From: Roridomyces roridus
Lineage: Eukaryota > Basidiomycota > Agaricomycetes > Agaricales > Mycenaceae
Length of the DNA: 64,000 nucleotides
Direction: 5' to 3'
Assembly (NCBI GenBank): GCA_029378245.1
Contig: JARKIF010000011.1
Coordinates: 1,860,001-1,924,000, forward strand
Shown piece by piece: positions 12,250-24,465 of this stretch. A program made the position numbers and the translations under genes. The stretch's first letter is position 1. Each line of letters begins with the position of its first letter. The notes below the pieces were generated by a model. The model was not told the DNA's origin and made no database searches. It saw nothing but the letters and a program-made list of their open reading frames with translations.

Positions 12250-13436
12250 ATGCCACTTCAGCGCTCAGCGACGGTAACAGCGTCGGCGAATCCAGGGGTT
12301 CTGGCGTCGTTGTACTACAATTTAGATCAGAGTGAAGGAGGAAGATCTACATGTGTAGACTTGACGTACGTGGTCCTTGACGACCTCGGAGTGTCCGAGG
12401 GGGGATGTACGCGATACCAACGAGGTGGCCAGCAGCGACCGTGGTGAACTCCACAAGCGATTTGACATGAAATGCTGCGAACGAGGATTGAAGAAATGTC
12501 ACCTTGAAGGAAGGTACCGGAATGCATCTCGCTGCGGGCAGACAGAGAGCCAGCAGTGGCATCGGTGGTGATGCGATACGTGTACGAGATACCCGGGTCC
12601 TTGGCGCTGGCGTTGACACCTCGGAAACTAGATCGAGGACGATCGCTCGGAGGACCCACTTCTTGGTTCTGATTTGCTGTCGAGATGGCCTTCGAGTGTA
12701 CGCGCTCCCGTGCGATATCTTCTTCCTTGTTCCCGTTCGGGCGATTCTAGTGGTCGCTAGTTGTCTTCTCGTCAATACCCGGGTGTGCAGGTCGACTTGG
12801 CAGTGCAAGCGAAACCGTCAGCGACTGTTCAGCGCATTAATCACAGACCTGACGGACGTATCAGTGACGATTGCGACGCCCACACTGCCGGTTATCCGGA
12901 TACAACTCGGCGAGACCCATTTCCTTTCCCAGGGAACTGCCTGACAATTCACACTGTTGGATTCATCAGCTCGTTTCACACTCATGCGCACTTGAGATAC
13001 ACACCACGGACTAGACCAGCGGCTCGGGCTAGTTTCGAAGATCAGTGGTACGAGCCTAAGTGGGGTTTGAATTCGTACTTGGCGGCAAGTGTGAGAACCG
13101 CAGTGAGGATCAAAGGAGACAGCCAATATGAAGAGTGCTGCCAGGAGGTGTCGTGCATACAGCAGCGCAATGAATTCCGAGGCTGACTAGATTCGAAGCC
13201 AGTTTGGGGCCAGCAGTGCAAATCAGGGTGCGATTCCGTCTTGGATCGAATGGAGACGTGGATGCAGCAAAGGTCGGAGGGGCAGTGGGTGATTCTGGTG
13301 AGAATGAATCTCTGCGTGGTCACGACTCACAGCGATGGTGGTGGTGTGATGACAAGCGGGGCTTTATTTGTCCCTCTTTGCGTCTGCCGAGACGTAGATC
13401 AGCACCGCTTTTTCGCTCTTGCTCCTGACTTCCATG
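12250..13436 (-). pseudogene. Decayed multi-exon gene, possibly a membrane protein
   Basis: Minus-strand fragments look like exons of a fungal membrane protein: a hydrophobic stretch EFIALLYARHLLAALFILA near 13150, a block with VGVAIVTDTSVRSVINALN near 12860, and a long hydrophilic tail with HSKAISTANQNQEVG and SYTYRITTDATAGSLSARS near 12560-12690. In the tail frame an in-frame TAG near 12750 interrupts an otherwise continuous reading, and the block upstream of it needs a one-base shift. Either I have missed introns or the gene is broken. The layout (membrane segments then a hydrophilic tail) resembles DUF6533/DUF6534-type proteins, but no hallmark motif is present. Confidence 0.35.
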
Positions 13437-13648
13437 ATCTCTCAGTTTCCGACGCTCGTCCGCCTTCGTCCGCTTCTGCTCCGCGACTGAGAAGTGCTAT
13501 AATCTGCGCTGCCAAGGTTTGATACGGCCCGGAAAAGAACAGGTGATATCTCTGGATTCCCACTTGCAAAGCCAGGTGACTTGTTCGATGGAGCTTCGCG
13601 AATCCCGCTCACATGCACCGCTCGTCAAGAATACAATGGGACCACTTT

Positions 13649-13656
13649 TATAAAAG
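13649..13656 (+). promoter_or_regulatory. TATA box of the carboxylesterase gene
   Basis: TATAAAAG lies about 40 bases upstream of the start codon at 13690. This implies a short 5' leader. Confidence 0.6.
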
Positions 13657-13689
13657 GGGCGCACAACGCCGTCTCACGCACAAACTCCA

Positions 13690-15498
13690 ATGCGCCGCTT
13701 CAATATCCTGCTAGCTCTCTGTGCGGTGGTGCGCGCCGCAGACCCTCAAGTCAATCTGGGCTACGCAACATACATTGGCGAAGCTCTCCCTGCTGGCGTA
13801 AACCAGTTCCTCGGTATGCGTTTCGCAGCGCCGCCCGTGGGGAACCTTCGTTGGCGCGCCCCTGTGGATCCCCTGGTCGAGACCGCCCCGGTTGTTCTTA
13901 CTACGGTGCGTGTTGCTTCTTTCAATGAATTTCGGCTTATTCTTCGACAGCATGGCCCGTTGTGCAACGGTCTCGGAGCAGCTTTCGACGCTACGGGAAA
14001 GTCTGCGTCCGAAGACTGTCTTTTCATCGACGTCTACGCTCCTTCTGGTGCCACCGAGAGCTCCAACCTCCCTGTGTGGTTTTTCATCCAAGGAGGTGGC
14101 TACATACAAAACTCAAACGCCAACTATAACGGTACCGGCGTCATTGTCGAGTCCGATTCCAACATGGTCGTCGTCAATTTCAACTATCGAGTCGGAGCGT
14201 TCGGTTTCCTCGCTAGTGAACGGGTGGTGAAAGACGGGACTTTGAACGTTGGGTTATTGGATCAGCGCAAGGCACTGGAGTGGGTTCAGCAGCATATTAC
14301 CAAGGTATGCGATGGCGATTGGCTCTCTCACGTATCGTGTAACTAACACCCCGCAGTTTGGCGGAAACCCCAAGCACGTCGTCATCCACGGCGCCTCGGC
14401 GGGCGGTGGTTCAGTCACACACCATCTAACGGCGTTTGGCGGACGCAACGACGGCCTCTTTGTTGGCGCTATCGGAGAATCCGTCTTTTGGCCCCGTGAA
14501 TCCCCCGTGTCCCAGCTTGAATTCCAATTCGACTTGTTCGCCGGCGCTGCTGGATGTGCCAACACGACGACTGAAACCCAGATGGCCTGCCTCCGGGCGC
14601 AAAACAGCTCGACGCTCGTGGCAGCCAATATCGCGCATCCGTTCCAGGGACGGTCCACCAACCCCGACTTTTTCTACACTCCGACGATTGATGGGGATTT
14701 TGTACGCGCGGAGTTGTATACGCTGTTTGAGCAGGGCCAATTCATCCATGTGAGTTTTTCCCACTATACGCGCAATTCATTATGAGACTTATGATAGGTG
14801 CCTCTCCTCTTCGGCGACGACGACGACGAGGGCACTGACTTTGCCGCCAACGTCAGCACAGCGGCCGAGATGATCTCCTTCCTCACAGACAACTACCCCC
14901 AACTCACATCCTCTGACGACGCACAAATAACAAGACTGTACCCCCTCCTCGCACCCCTCCCGAACCACGCGCCGTTCTTCCCGAGTGCGGCAGCGGCGTA
15001 TGGAGAGGCGACGTTCACGTGTCCGAGTAACTTTATCGGTGCAAAGCTCAGCGCGGTGAAGCAACCGGTGTGGAGCTATCGGTTCAGTGTCGTACAGGCG
15101 AACAATCAGGCGGCGGGGTTGGGCGTGCCGCACACCAGTGAGGTGCGTCTTCCTATTTCATTTTATTCAGTATGACATGAGAATTGACGTGTGCATTGCT
15201 GCTATAGGTCCCAGCGATATTTGGCCCCGCCTTCGTCCCTGGCGGTACAAGCACCACGTTCGCCACGACCAACGCGCCTATCGTCCCAATTATGAGCAAT
15301 TACTTCATCTCATTCGTACGGAGCTTGAATCCCAACACACATCGGTTGGATGGGACGCCCGAGTGGGTTGAATTTGATTCGGGTGGAGAGAGGAGGCTCC
15401 AGTTCGTTTTGAATGATACCCATGTGGAGAGCGTGCCGGCGGATGAAAGTGAGAGATGTGCATTTTGGAATGAGGTCGGGGTGAGGATCGAGCAGTAA
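13690..15498 (+). CDS. Secreted type-B carboxylesterase/lipase (COesterase family)
   Basis: Five exons, all in phase 0: 13690-13905, 13951-14304, 14357-14749, 14798-15142 and 15208-15498, giving 532 residues, the usual length for the family. A signal peptide (MRRFNILLALCAVVRA) is followed by the N-terminal family pattern FLGMRFAAPPVGNLRWRAP. Then come SEDCLFIDVYAP, the oxyanion loop QGGGY, NYRVGAFGFLA and LLDQRKALEWVQ. The nucleophile elbow is GASAGGG, with Ser in the G-x-S-x-G site but Ala where most relatives have Glu. The catalytic acid is probably the Glu of DDDDEGTDF and the His lies in GVPHTSEVPAIFG. It should hydrolyse esters outside the cell; the substrate cannot be read from sequence. 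The 13649 TATA box serves it. Confidence 0.93.
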
Positions 15499-15974
15499 AG
15501 TCAAACAAAAGACATTCTGTTGTATTCGTCGTCTCCTAATAATCGAGGGCCCATACGAATGCAGATGTGTCTGGGCGATGATTTCATTTCCATCGGAATT
15601 TGTGGGATGCGGCATTCATGTAAGTATGAGGCAACGGGATCACAAAGGATGGCTTCAAGTCGCGTGGTCCGCGTCGATACACAACAAAGTGTTGTTCGAA
15701 TCGACGTAAAGCCATAAGGTGGAGATATGGTGTGCATTTCTTTTTGGGGTGGGCATCGATTAGAATAAGGTTCATATGTTGGTACAGCCAGGCTCGTGGG
15801 GAATGACACGAGCACTCACTTCCACTTCCAAATCAACGATACGTTGATTGTCTCCCGCAGAGGATTCCATCCGTGCATACAGCATCGTCATTGAGTTGAC
15901 CAGGAACATAAATATGTATGTATGCAGTTCCCGTCCCGTCTTCAATCCACCCATTCCTTGCCTCCCATCTCCTT
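15499..15974. other. Convergent 3' spacer
   Basis: Lies between the 3' ends of the esterase (+) and the Ala-rich gene (-). No gene is seen; untranslated regions of both are expected here. Confidence 0.5.
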
Positions 15975-16913
15975 CTAGATGGCAGCAGCGGGGGTAACCC
16001 CTGGCGCAGCAGCCACAGGGGTCGCAACGGCCGGAACGCTGCCAGCAACAGGGGTCGCAACGGCCGCAGCGGCACCACCCTCGGTGATCGTGGTCTGCGC
16101 GTTGGCGATGACAGTTTCGCCATTGCCCGCATTGGCGACCACGGTTATGCCTGCGGCTGCGTCAGTGGCAGCTGCCTTCAGCAAAAGTCAGTGTACTGTT
16201 TGAATACCCAAAGGAAGACGTACGGCGGCAACGGTGTCGGTGACATCTGCGGCAGTGGTGTCGGTGACGTCCACAGTTTGTGTTGCGGCGGCAGCAGCAG
16301 CAGCTGCAGATTCGGAAGCGAGAGCGGCGGCATCAGCTGCAGCCGCAGACTCGGAAGCGGCGGCGGCAGCAGCAGATTCAGATGCAGCGACAGCAGCCGC
16401 AGATTCAGACGCAGCGGCGGCCTGTGCGGCCTTTGCGGCAGCAGCCTGAAAAGCAAGGCCATCAGTAACCGAATCCACATTCACGGGTTGGGAAGAAGTA
16501 CTTACCTTACCCTTCCCCTTCTTGCCAGCCTTCTTCGCCGCCTTCTTCGCTGCCTTGGCCGCTGCCTTGGCCGCCTTTGCAGCGTTGCCGGCGCTACCGG
16601 CGGCGGCAGCTGTCTGCTGGGCAGCAGCAGCGACAGCCGCGGCACCGTTGTTGTTGTTGTTAACAATCGTCGTAGCCTACCAATGCCATTAGTTTCCCAA
16701 CGTGGATTGACAGAGGGAGCAGAATGCAACGCACGGCGTTGGCAACGACGTTCTGCCCAGGTCCAGCGTTTGCGACTACATTGACGCGCGGGAATAACTA
16801 TAAAATACAGCCAGTTAGTCCCTGGCCATGTCATGCGCTGGGGAAACGCGTAAACGCACCGGCGCTGCGAGAGCGAGCGAGAGGAAGGAGATGAAAGCAA
16901 GCTTGAACAACAT
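15975..16913 (-). CDS. Secreted Ala-rich low-complexity protein with duplicated motif
   Basis: Five exons, all in phase 0: 16913-16860, 16797-16735, 16676-16506, 16445-16224 and 16175-15975, giving 236 residues. A signal peptide MLFKLAFISFLSLALAAP opens it. Next is a block NVVANAGPGQNVVANAATTI, then an Ala/Lys stretch (AKAAKKAAKKAGKKGK). Four AAASESAAA-type repeats and a TQTVDVTDTTAADVTDTVAA segment follow. Near the C-terminus the first block returns as ITVVANAGNGETVIANAQTT, before an Ala/Pro/Val tail. I know no family for it. It could be a cell-wall or surface protein; that is inference from the leader and composition. A TATAAAG at 17052-17046 lies about 135 bases upstream. Confidence 0.8.
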
Positions 16914-18328
16914 TGTGGAATGAGAGGTTGAAATGGGGTGCGTGGAGAAGATGACTGAATGAATCGACCCGGTCGATTAGAAGAATAAGCTGGCTGGGTG
17001 AACGTGAAGGGGAAGCAGCTGAGGGAGAGGGCACTTGTGCTTGTTCTTTATACCCACCTCCCACCGGGATGGAATCTGTGATTGAAAATGCATACGTTGC
17101 GATGCGGATATTCTTGCTCGGGGATCACACGCGCTCCAATTCAGGGGTGCGGGGGAGAGCAAGGAGAGTCGTGGATCAGGACTTCTCGGGCATGGGTGTA
17201 GTTCGAGCTATTTCCCTCGCCATAAGAAGCTGATGAAGTGCGATTCCCGTCGGGACCCTCATCACCAGGAGTCCCATGACGACTCATTGTGGGACACGCC
17301 ACGTATTTTCGTCAAATATTCGAGGCCATTGAGCGACGCAGATGGCGCATGCAGCGTGTCGGCGATTCGGTAGTGAGGGGGAAGATCAAGAGCGTGAGTC
17401 AGGTCACATCATGTCACTCTGGGCCGCCGGATCATTGCAGCATTGACCCGCAGTCCAAGATGTTGCCGAGTCTTCTCAAGAAAGTCGAAGCTTGGAGGCT
17501 AGCTGCTGCCATTTAGAAACTGCCCAGAGGGGAAAATGCCAGCAGCCAACCAGCAGCTACCCACACCTGTCGCTGATCAAAAATCAAGGGTCTGATTTGG
17601 GTCTGATGCAAAACAGAAATGTACATATAACTCCTGAATCTCTAGTGAATCCCGTTCCGATATGCGGATGAATGAAAGTCAATCACGGGTCAGACTTCAT
17701 CAAAAAGTTGTATCATGGACGGATGCAATTGCCTCTTGTTCCCGAACTATCACCATCTCGATTCTCGACGACGTTGGTACTTATTCTAGACTCAACGTCA
17801 AACCTCCACCTCCTTCAATCCAACCTGGACTCCGACTTGACTCCGACGCGTCAACGCAATTGAATGTGGATTGGTTCTGAGGCTTCAAGGTGTTTCATAT
17901 GATTATACTATGATCCTCCTCGCCGCTTCTTCTATTCTCCGTGTCTCCGTGCCGCATCGACACGCCTCTACGTATCGAGAATGCCTCAGAACTCTTGCTG
18001 CAGCGCCTTTCGACGCCAAAGTCGAAGGTACGCGATTCGATTCCTCTTTGGATGGCTTCCACTTACCAGTCGTCGCAGATCCTCGGTGGGGATCTGAGTC
18101 TCGCGGCCAAGTTCCGACGCAAGGCGAGACACGTGTTTCAGTCGAAGCAGTAAGCTCAAGGTCACCCACCGGACCATCAAAATGTCTCGGCAAATTTCGG
18201 GGTGATTGCAAAAACTATGGGATCACTCACTAATGATGGCCCATTAATTATGAGCCGAGGTCGTCGATCAGACCATGGCCAGGGATGTAGGTTAATTACA
18301 GCCACAGTGAATATCTACGACTTCGTCA
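16914..18328. other. Intergenic, no gene supported
   Basis: Contains the promoter of the Ala-rich gene and the 3' flank of the receptor gene. A plus-strand frame at 17871-18233 is open but has no recognisable motif, no sensible leader and competing open frames, so I leave it uncalled. Confidence 0.4.
17046..17052 (-). promoter_or_regulatory. TATA box of the Ala-rich protein gene
   Basis: TATAAAG on the minus strand, about 135 bases upstream of the start codon at 16913. Confidence 0.45.
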
Positions 18329-20035
18329 TCATATCTGGCGAGCAACGTCCCACTGTGCCGAGGTCAGGCCACCCACATGCTCGGCAACTCCCACGGCTCC
18401 AATTTCATCCTTCCTGATGGACGTCAAGCCCACCTTACCCAAGCTCTCAGTGGGATTCAGGCTCAAATTCCCGATCTGTGTTTGGCTACCAGCGTCGAGC
18501 TGATCCGATTCGGCTCCGTGGATTGATCCGACGGTGAAATCAACCAAAGTTGACAGACAGACGGAGACTGGGACTTGTGTAGTCTGCTGAGTGGAGGAGG
18601 AATCAGTTGTCGCGCGACGCGCTTGCCACGCACGGACGAAAGACTGTGAGTCATGGTTTCATCATGCAATGTTAATTCATAGATCAAATTACCGTACCGG
18701 GTGACGGGTCTGTGGCAGCGATCATGCTGTAGACGAGCGGGCGCATGGAGTATACCAGGAGACCTTTGAGTCGGAATTGGTGGGTCAGAAGTCATGACCC
18801 GGCAAGGAAATAAATGAACCAATGAGAACTGGTGGCCCACTCTGTGGAGCTTGAACAAGTGAGCTTCAATCCCGCAGCGGGCGGCCTTACTTACGGGCAC
18901 TGGCTCGGCCTGCTCTTTCAGCTGCCAAACCGCGAGTACCGAACCGATGATGTTCATCACGCACGAGACCAAGGGGTATACTCCTATTGCAGTCAAATCA
19001 GTTCATGGCCAGCCTCGCACGAGTCGGAGCAACTTGCCAATCCGCAAGATGATTCCTCGCAGCATGACAATCGTCAATCGGGTGTTGCTCCGCATCTGTG
19101 ATTCCGAATCCGTGGAGCGCCTCGCGACTGTGCCGCTGGAGTCGAACTATGTGAATGGATTCAATGCGGACCAATGATAGTAGAGGCCAAGCAAACACAA
19201 CGCACGATGAATGGCAGCAGAAACGCGACGACTACGAGGAACATGCCAAACTCTGCCGCCGAAAGAAGGAGCATCCAGAACATCTGGGTTCCGATCACCC
19301 ATCGGAGCGTCTCATTCTGGTTTTCGTTGTTATACCAGCATATATGATTTTTTGTATTCAGACTGCCGGCGAGATGGGTGAGGGGTGGGACGGCGGAGTG
19401 AGAAAAATGACTGACCCAAGGTGCCCAGAAGCATAGGCACTGCCGAAGCATGTACCGCTGAGAACAAGTGATCCCATGATGTAGTATTTCTCCATCATTC
19501 TGCCATTCACATTGTACACCAGCACCAGCCTATGGGATGCAGTTAGTACTGGATATCCGAAATCACATGTGTACCCACATCAGGTTCAAGGCGACACAAA
19601 AGAAAATTGACGTAGAGACCAGGAGATTGAACTGTGATCGACTGAAATCAGTCACCGATGGCAGAGATGTGATAGACGAACATTGAGTAAGAATGCCAAT
19701 AGAGAACATTGCCAGCCGGGGAATACATACAGTGGCTCAAGGGGCCCCAGTATGCCAAAGATGACACTGAAAAACGAATCAGTTGGCTCCGAGCTTTCAT
19801 GGGATGAGACTTTCATACTGGGACACCAAGGCATACACCAAAAGCCGAAAGCTCACTCGGTCCAAATGTGTCCGTGCTGAACGGACGAAGGCCAGATAAC
19901 CGCATGCAGCCAGTACGACCACGCTAAGAGCGAGCCCAGACATGTTCAGAACAAGTATGCCCTTGCCACTGAAAACATGATTCCATACAGTGTCCACCAC
20001 GAGCGTGCGACGACTCACTAGCTATCCTCTGACAT
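18329..20035 (-). CDS. Seven-helix GPCR-like receptor
   Basis: Predicted plasma-membrane receptor of a basidiomycete family of GPCR-like proteins; the ligand is unknown. The start at 20035 (MSEDSY-GKGILVLNMSGLAL) joins in phase across a 50-base intron. Later blocks in order are HLDRVSFRLLVYALVSH, VIFGILGPLEPLYV, WQCSLLAFLLN, FNLLVSTSIFFCVALNL and LVLVYNVNGRMMEKYYIMGS. These are followed by ICWYNNENQNETLRWVIGTQ, FWMLLLSAAEFGMFL, IVMLRGIILRIG, VYPLVSCVMNIIGSVLAV and LLVYSMRPLVYSMIAATDPS. A polar cytosolic tail of about 110 residues follows. One intron, near 19020, uses a GC donor (G|GCAAGT...TAG) and keeps the frame. The join just upstream of SQFNLLV near 19640-19680 is not resolved. Otherwise the gene looks intact. 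Confidence 0.85.
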
Positions 20036-23000
20036 GGGTGCGAGAAGGTTCTCTTCGCTTTACTGCAGAAGATGGAAGTGGGAAGTGGTAAAAGATGAAG
20101 ATGAGTGAGGGCGCAACATATGAATGTCATAGCTCTGTCTCAGGGGTCCGGCCGGCGGCGGCGACCGTGCCTGGCAGGGCGGTACCCCGGGGCAGCTCTT
20201 GGCAACGGGAACGTTCCTGCAAGGAAAAAATGTGGAGCCGGACTAGGGAATTTCTGCAATCGGAGAAGAATTCTGTTGAAATTGCGTCTCCGTCGTCCGA
20301 AGCCACGGCATTTCGCTCCAACGGTCGAACCACTCGTTCCCCAAACTCATTCTCGACTTTTCTTTGGCTCCGTCGGGTTCAGCTTTGGCTCTGGGTGCGG
20401 AACTAAAACGATCAGTACGACGGCGATCACTGCGCCACGGCTGCAATTCAAAGCGAGGAATACTAGCGGGCGTTGGTGACGTACGAGCTATATTCGTTGT
20501 GACAGCCGACACTGAGTTTCATTCCATTCGGTTGCGGAGTGGGGCAATTTGCATTGCAAGACTATAACTGATCGCCGTATATCCTTTTCAACGCTTCTCT
20601 CCGAGTTTTGACGGCTGATTCCGGGATGCTTGCATTCTTAAGAGTTATTTTTCGCACTTTCTCCGCGAGCGACATGTCCACCCTGCGCCACAATGTACGT
20701 GAAGATTTGCCACACATGATTCAAGAATCACAGTATCGAAGACGACGGAGTCCGTCTGTCCCCCCACTCCCCATCGGAGCCCCATCATGTCCATCCCAAT
20801 CCCAGATAACATCGGCGAGAGGTATGTGTTCACGTGCAGACATCCGTCACCCCAGCCTAAAGTATTTGGGATCATAGAACCATCCCCAAAGTCAGTCAAC
20901 CCTCACTTTGGCATGAATGGAATTTTGACTATGATAACGTATATTTATACTATTCGAAATCTGATCAGGCGTGTCGTTTGCCACAGAAATCGAAGTGAGG
21001 GGAAATGTTGTGTGATTCTGCGAACAGAGAAGCGCAGACTCTACTATTCGAGATACGGGAGGGATACAGCGGCCGAACGGTATCGGCAATAAAACAGATG
21101 ATGCGGGGTGTTTCCGGTGAAACAACAATCAGGCGATCGGTCTACCGAAAACAGAAAGATCGGTCAAGCAGCGGTAACAGATACTCTTTTTGCAGGGGTC
21201 GTCGGTGACCAGAGAAAAAGCAGTAGAGGATGATTCAGGCAATAAGCAGCAGTGTTCAGACGTCAGACGGCGAGCACATAGTAGTACTCGATGTGAGGGC
21301 ACTTTTGTATTCAGTACTAGCGCGGGGCGCGTACAAAGGGGACCCTGGGTAACTACTTTTCTTCGAGCCCTTATATACCCCCTCCTCCGCAGCATCCGCA
21401 GCGTCAAGAAGCATCAGTGTGAGTTCAAGAAGCATTAGTGTGAGTACAGAAAGTCGTTATAAGTTAAATCCCGCAGTTGCGCAGCTAGAGAAAAGTAATT
21501 CTACAAAAACAATACTAGATAGTTTGTCCGAGGTTCTACCGAGGCTCGACTCGAGTGCGCTGCACTCGTCGCATCAAATTCGGCCGTGACTGCCGGTATT
21601 GGGGTTATCATCCGCATCTCATACATGTTGAAATTGTGGTCCTGATCTTGTTGAATTCACGCTGCAAGGGAGAGTGACGGTAAAATCACACGGAACGTCG
21701 GAGTTTGGCGTAAATGTGTGGGTGCCGAGATGCCGCTCACTTCGGATCAATGTTCGGAACAGCGGCAGAACGCGGCATGTTCGAGTTTGAACAGTTTCGT
21801 ACTTCCCTTAAAACATCGGGCATCTCTGGAGCAAGCCGAGATTTATCAGGCCATGCTGGGGATTTGATACATCAGAATTGCGCTAGTGATCGACGGGTCG
21901 TGGTATATGTGGGACTTCTGATAAGCGCAAACGCCTGACAGAGGTCTGACACAGCACTGATGAGTCACTGCAGCACCGCGCTCGTGCGCGCACGCGTGCT
22001 CGGGCACCTTCGGCGGTACCGTTGGCGGGATTAGATGGTCCGTGCACGACCGCTTCCCGCCGTTCCAAATTAGGCAGTTTGTTTGCATATGTTAGAATCA
22101 AATCAGTATCTTCCCCCCATTTTGTGCGGGTTCTACCCCACCCCGCTTCTGCTCTTTGCTCCTGGCTCCTACATGTAACATCGCAGGGAGTCCTGGCAAC
22201 ATCCCTGTACACTTTTTGACGCATAAAAACCGCCCAATCCGCCGTGAATTTGCTTACAATGGGCCTCATTTGCCGGCTCCTATTTGCAATTGGAATCCAG
22301 CCACTTCCATTATCGACCTAGATTTTCTGCAGTGGGTTTGTCCTCTCTCGAATCCCCCCCTTGCGCAATACTAGCCGCAACGGACCCGTGCTGGCCTTTC
22401 AGGGGCACATTTACCGCCATTTGATGTGGCAGCCAGCTTGGGGCCTCACCTGGGTCCAGGCTCGTGCAATTTGTTCTGGTGCCCTCGCTGCGTGGCGAGG
22501 AACGCGTGCACGCAGATATTGGCCCGGTGCGTGATCCTACTGCTGGTCCTCAGCTGTTTGATCGATCCAGCCTTCCTAGTCCCTCTGCCCGCCCCGCCAG
22601 CCAATATTGACTATACTCCAACGATCATATGACAGGCCAGGTTGTCTAGCAGGTGCGATGGGTGCTCGGTCCCCTTCTTTGGACCTCTACCAGCCAGAAA
22701 AGGTAGCACTGTTGGTGGAATGATGGAAATCAGGTACGCTTGCTCGTTTCCTCTTTGTGAATGCTGTCCAACCTTTCATTTTATCGCACCTCCACACTCC
22801 CCCGCTGGTCCGATCCCCTTCCGAGCCGTCTAGATGGCCCTATTCGCAATTGCCGCGAAATGCGCCACATTCCATGCATCTGTCCCGACCACGACCTATA
22901 CCTGGCCTGGTTCACTGAAGGTAGCAATCCTCCCTCGTTCCACTTGTCATACTTGCTCTCTCATCTTCGGTTTTTCTTTTTGCGATTTCTCGTGTCAGGA

Positions 23001-23449
23001 TAAAGACACCCTCTGAATTTTCCCCCTCATCTACTTCCATAGCCCATTTGACGGATCTGTTATACTCACTGGTTTGTTTACCAGGTATATCGGTTGGTCA
23101 CCAGCTCGAATCTCGGTCTGGCTTTTTGCGTTTTACTTTTATTCCCACCGTGATTGCAACTCTGTTTCGTACAAGTCCGTTTCTCGTCATACATCACTGA
23201 CTTCTGCTAGTGTAGCGCCTGCATCACCATGTATTCTCCTAATATCATGGTTACTACACGTAGATTAAGATTCCAAGGGGCGTGTCGCAGGGAGAAAATG
23301 TAACGAATAGCACGGATCAGGAACAAAGGGAATGGGAATGGATGAGTGAGGGTGTATTTCAATACAAATAAATTTTCACAAGGAAGCTAGGTCACTGGTT
23401 GAGCAATGATGGCCGCGCGCGGAGCTGGTTAAGCAGCTGATACGACTAG
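20036..23449. other. 3.4 kb without a supported gene
   Basis: Many short open frames on both strands, none with a motif or convincing splice chain. Near 21410-21450 a word of about 20 bases (aagaagcatcagtgtgagt) is repeated in tandem after a TATA-like sequence. This could be the decayed promoter and leader of a lost gene. The part adjacent to 20036 must hold the receptor promoter. Confidence 0.45.
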
Positions 23450-23902
23450 TTAACGGCGACGTCTAGACATACATAAGCATGTCAGCGTAGAGTAAGAGAC
23501 ATCAGAGGAGAACACTTACTTTTTCGCAGGCGGAGCGGATGCGGCAGATTCGCGCTCTGCGTTCTTCTTGGAGCGACGCAGGAGTATGGCCTCGGTCCGA
23601 GCATTGGGATTGGCACGTGACGGACCACGCTTCGCCTTAGCGGTACCCTGGGTCTTCGCCTTAGAGGCAGCCTGGTAGACTGACCCATCCGGCATCCGCG
23701 GAGCCCTACGTTCACGTGCGGAGACCACAGCTCCCTGCCCTTCAATCAACCCCTCATCTGCCGTGTCCGCTTGCCGCCTCGGTGGATTATCTGCCTCGGT
23801 CTCCACCCGTTCCTGCTCTGCAACACGCCCATCATCATATTTCCGCTTCTTCCCCGTCCCTGCGGGCGCTGTACCTGCACTGACGATGCCTGCCCCCCGC
23901 AA
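23450..23902 (-). pseudogene. 3' fragment of a gene for a basic, nuclear-type protein
   Basis: A minus-strand frame from the edge of the neighbouring repeat-bounded unit runs to 23520, then a 57-base GT-AG intron, then a last exon 23462-23450 that ends the protein in Lys-Lys-Arg-Arg-Arg. The frame is rich in Lys/Arg/Ala/Glu, with KKRKYDDGR, RERRAPRMPDGSVYQ and SKAKTQGTAKAKRG. This suggests a nuclear or DNA-associated protein. The 5' part is missing: upstream, the frame runs into the inverted repeat at 23903. I could not find the missing part beyond 28060, so it was lost or moved. Confidence 0.5.
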
Positions 23903-24379
23903 TGGGACTGGGACTCCGCTTTTGACGCGCAGTCCCATCACAATGGGATTCAGGCATGCCGATCACCGTCGCAATGGGATTCAGCGTGGTTTCATAATGC
24001 AACGGCGAACATCCGGCAGCCATTGACAGTTGATGCGGCGGCTAGCCTGATCAGACACGTGCTGGGAGCGTGCTCTCATTGCAAGCACCATCTGGCCCCG
24101 ATTCACGTCAGCGCAGCGTCTCCGTCGATGATTACCCTCATTCTAATGAAAACACATGCCTCAACCGACTGGACACGTTTGGATTGAAATAAGCCGCAAG
24201 ACCTCATTTTGTTATCCGATGCCTGCGAGGACCGGATATTGCTCGCATCTCTATGTTTCCACACACTCGGGAACACATGTGTTCTTTTATCCTCAACCAC
24301 CATGCACCCCAGATGAGAACACGCTGCAGCACAGGGAAACGATGCCCGAACTGTGTACGTGATGCGTGCGGCGTAAGTC

Positions 24380-24387
24380 TATAAAAA
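24380..24387 (+). promoter_or_regulatory. TATA box of the 24466 gene
   Basis: TATAAAAA about 80 bases upstream of the start codon at 24466. It is well placed for that gene. Confidence 0.55.
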
Positions 24388-24465
24388 CTGGTCACCGTCT
24401 GCGCTTTCGCTCAGTTCTTTGCCCATCCATTTCTCTTGCCCCCCGGATACTGCATACTATATCTT

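Noticed and set aside
16188..16484. Long Ala-rich open frames on the opposite strand and in other frames
   Set aside because: GCN-repeat coding is open in several frames; only the frame with signal peptide and in-phase introns is coherent.
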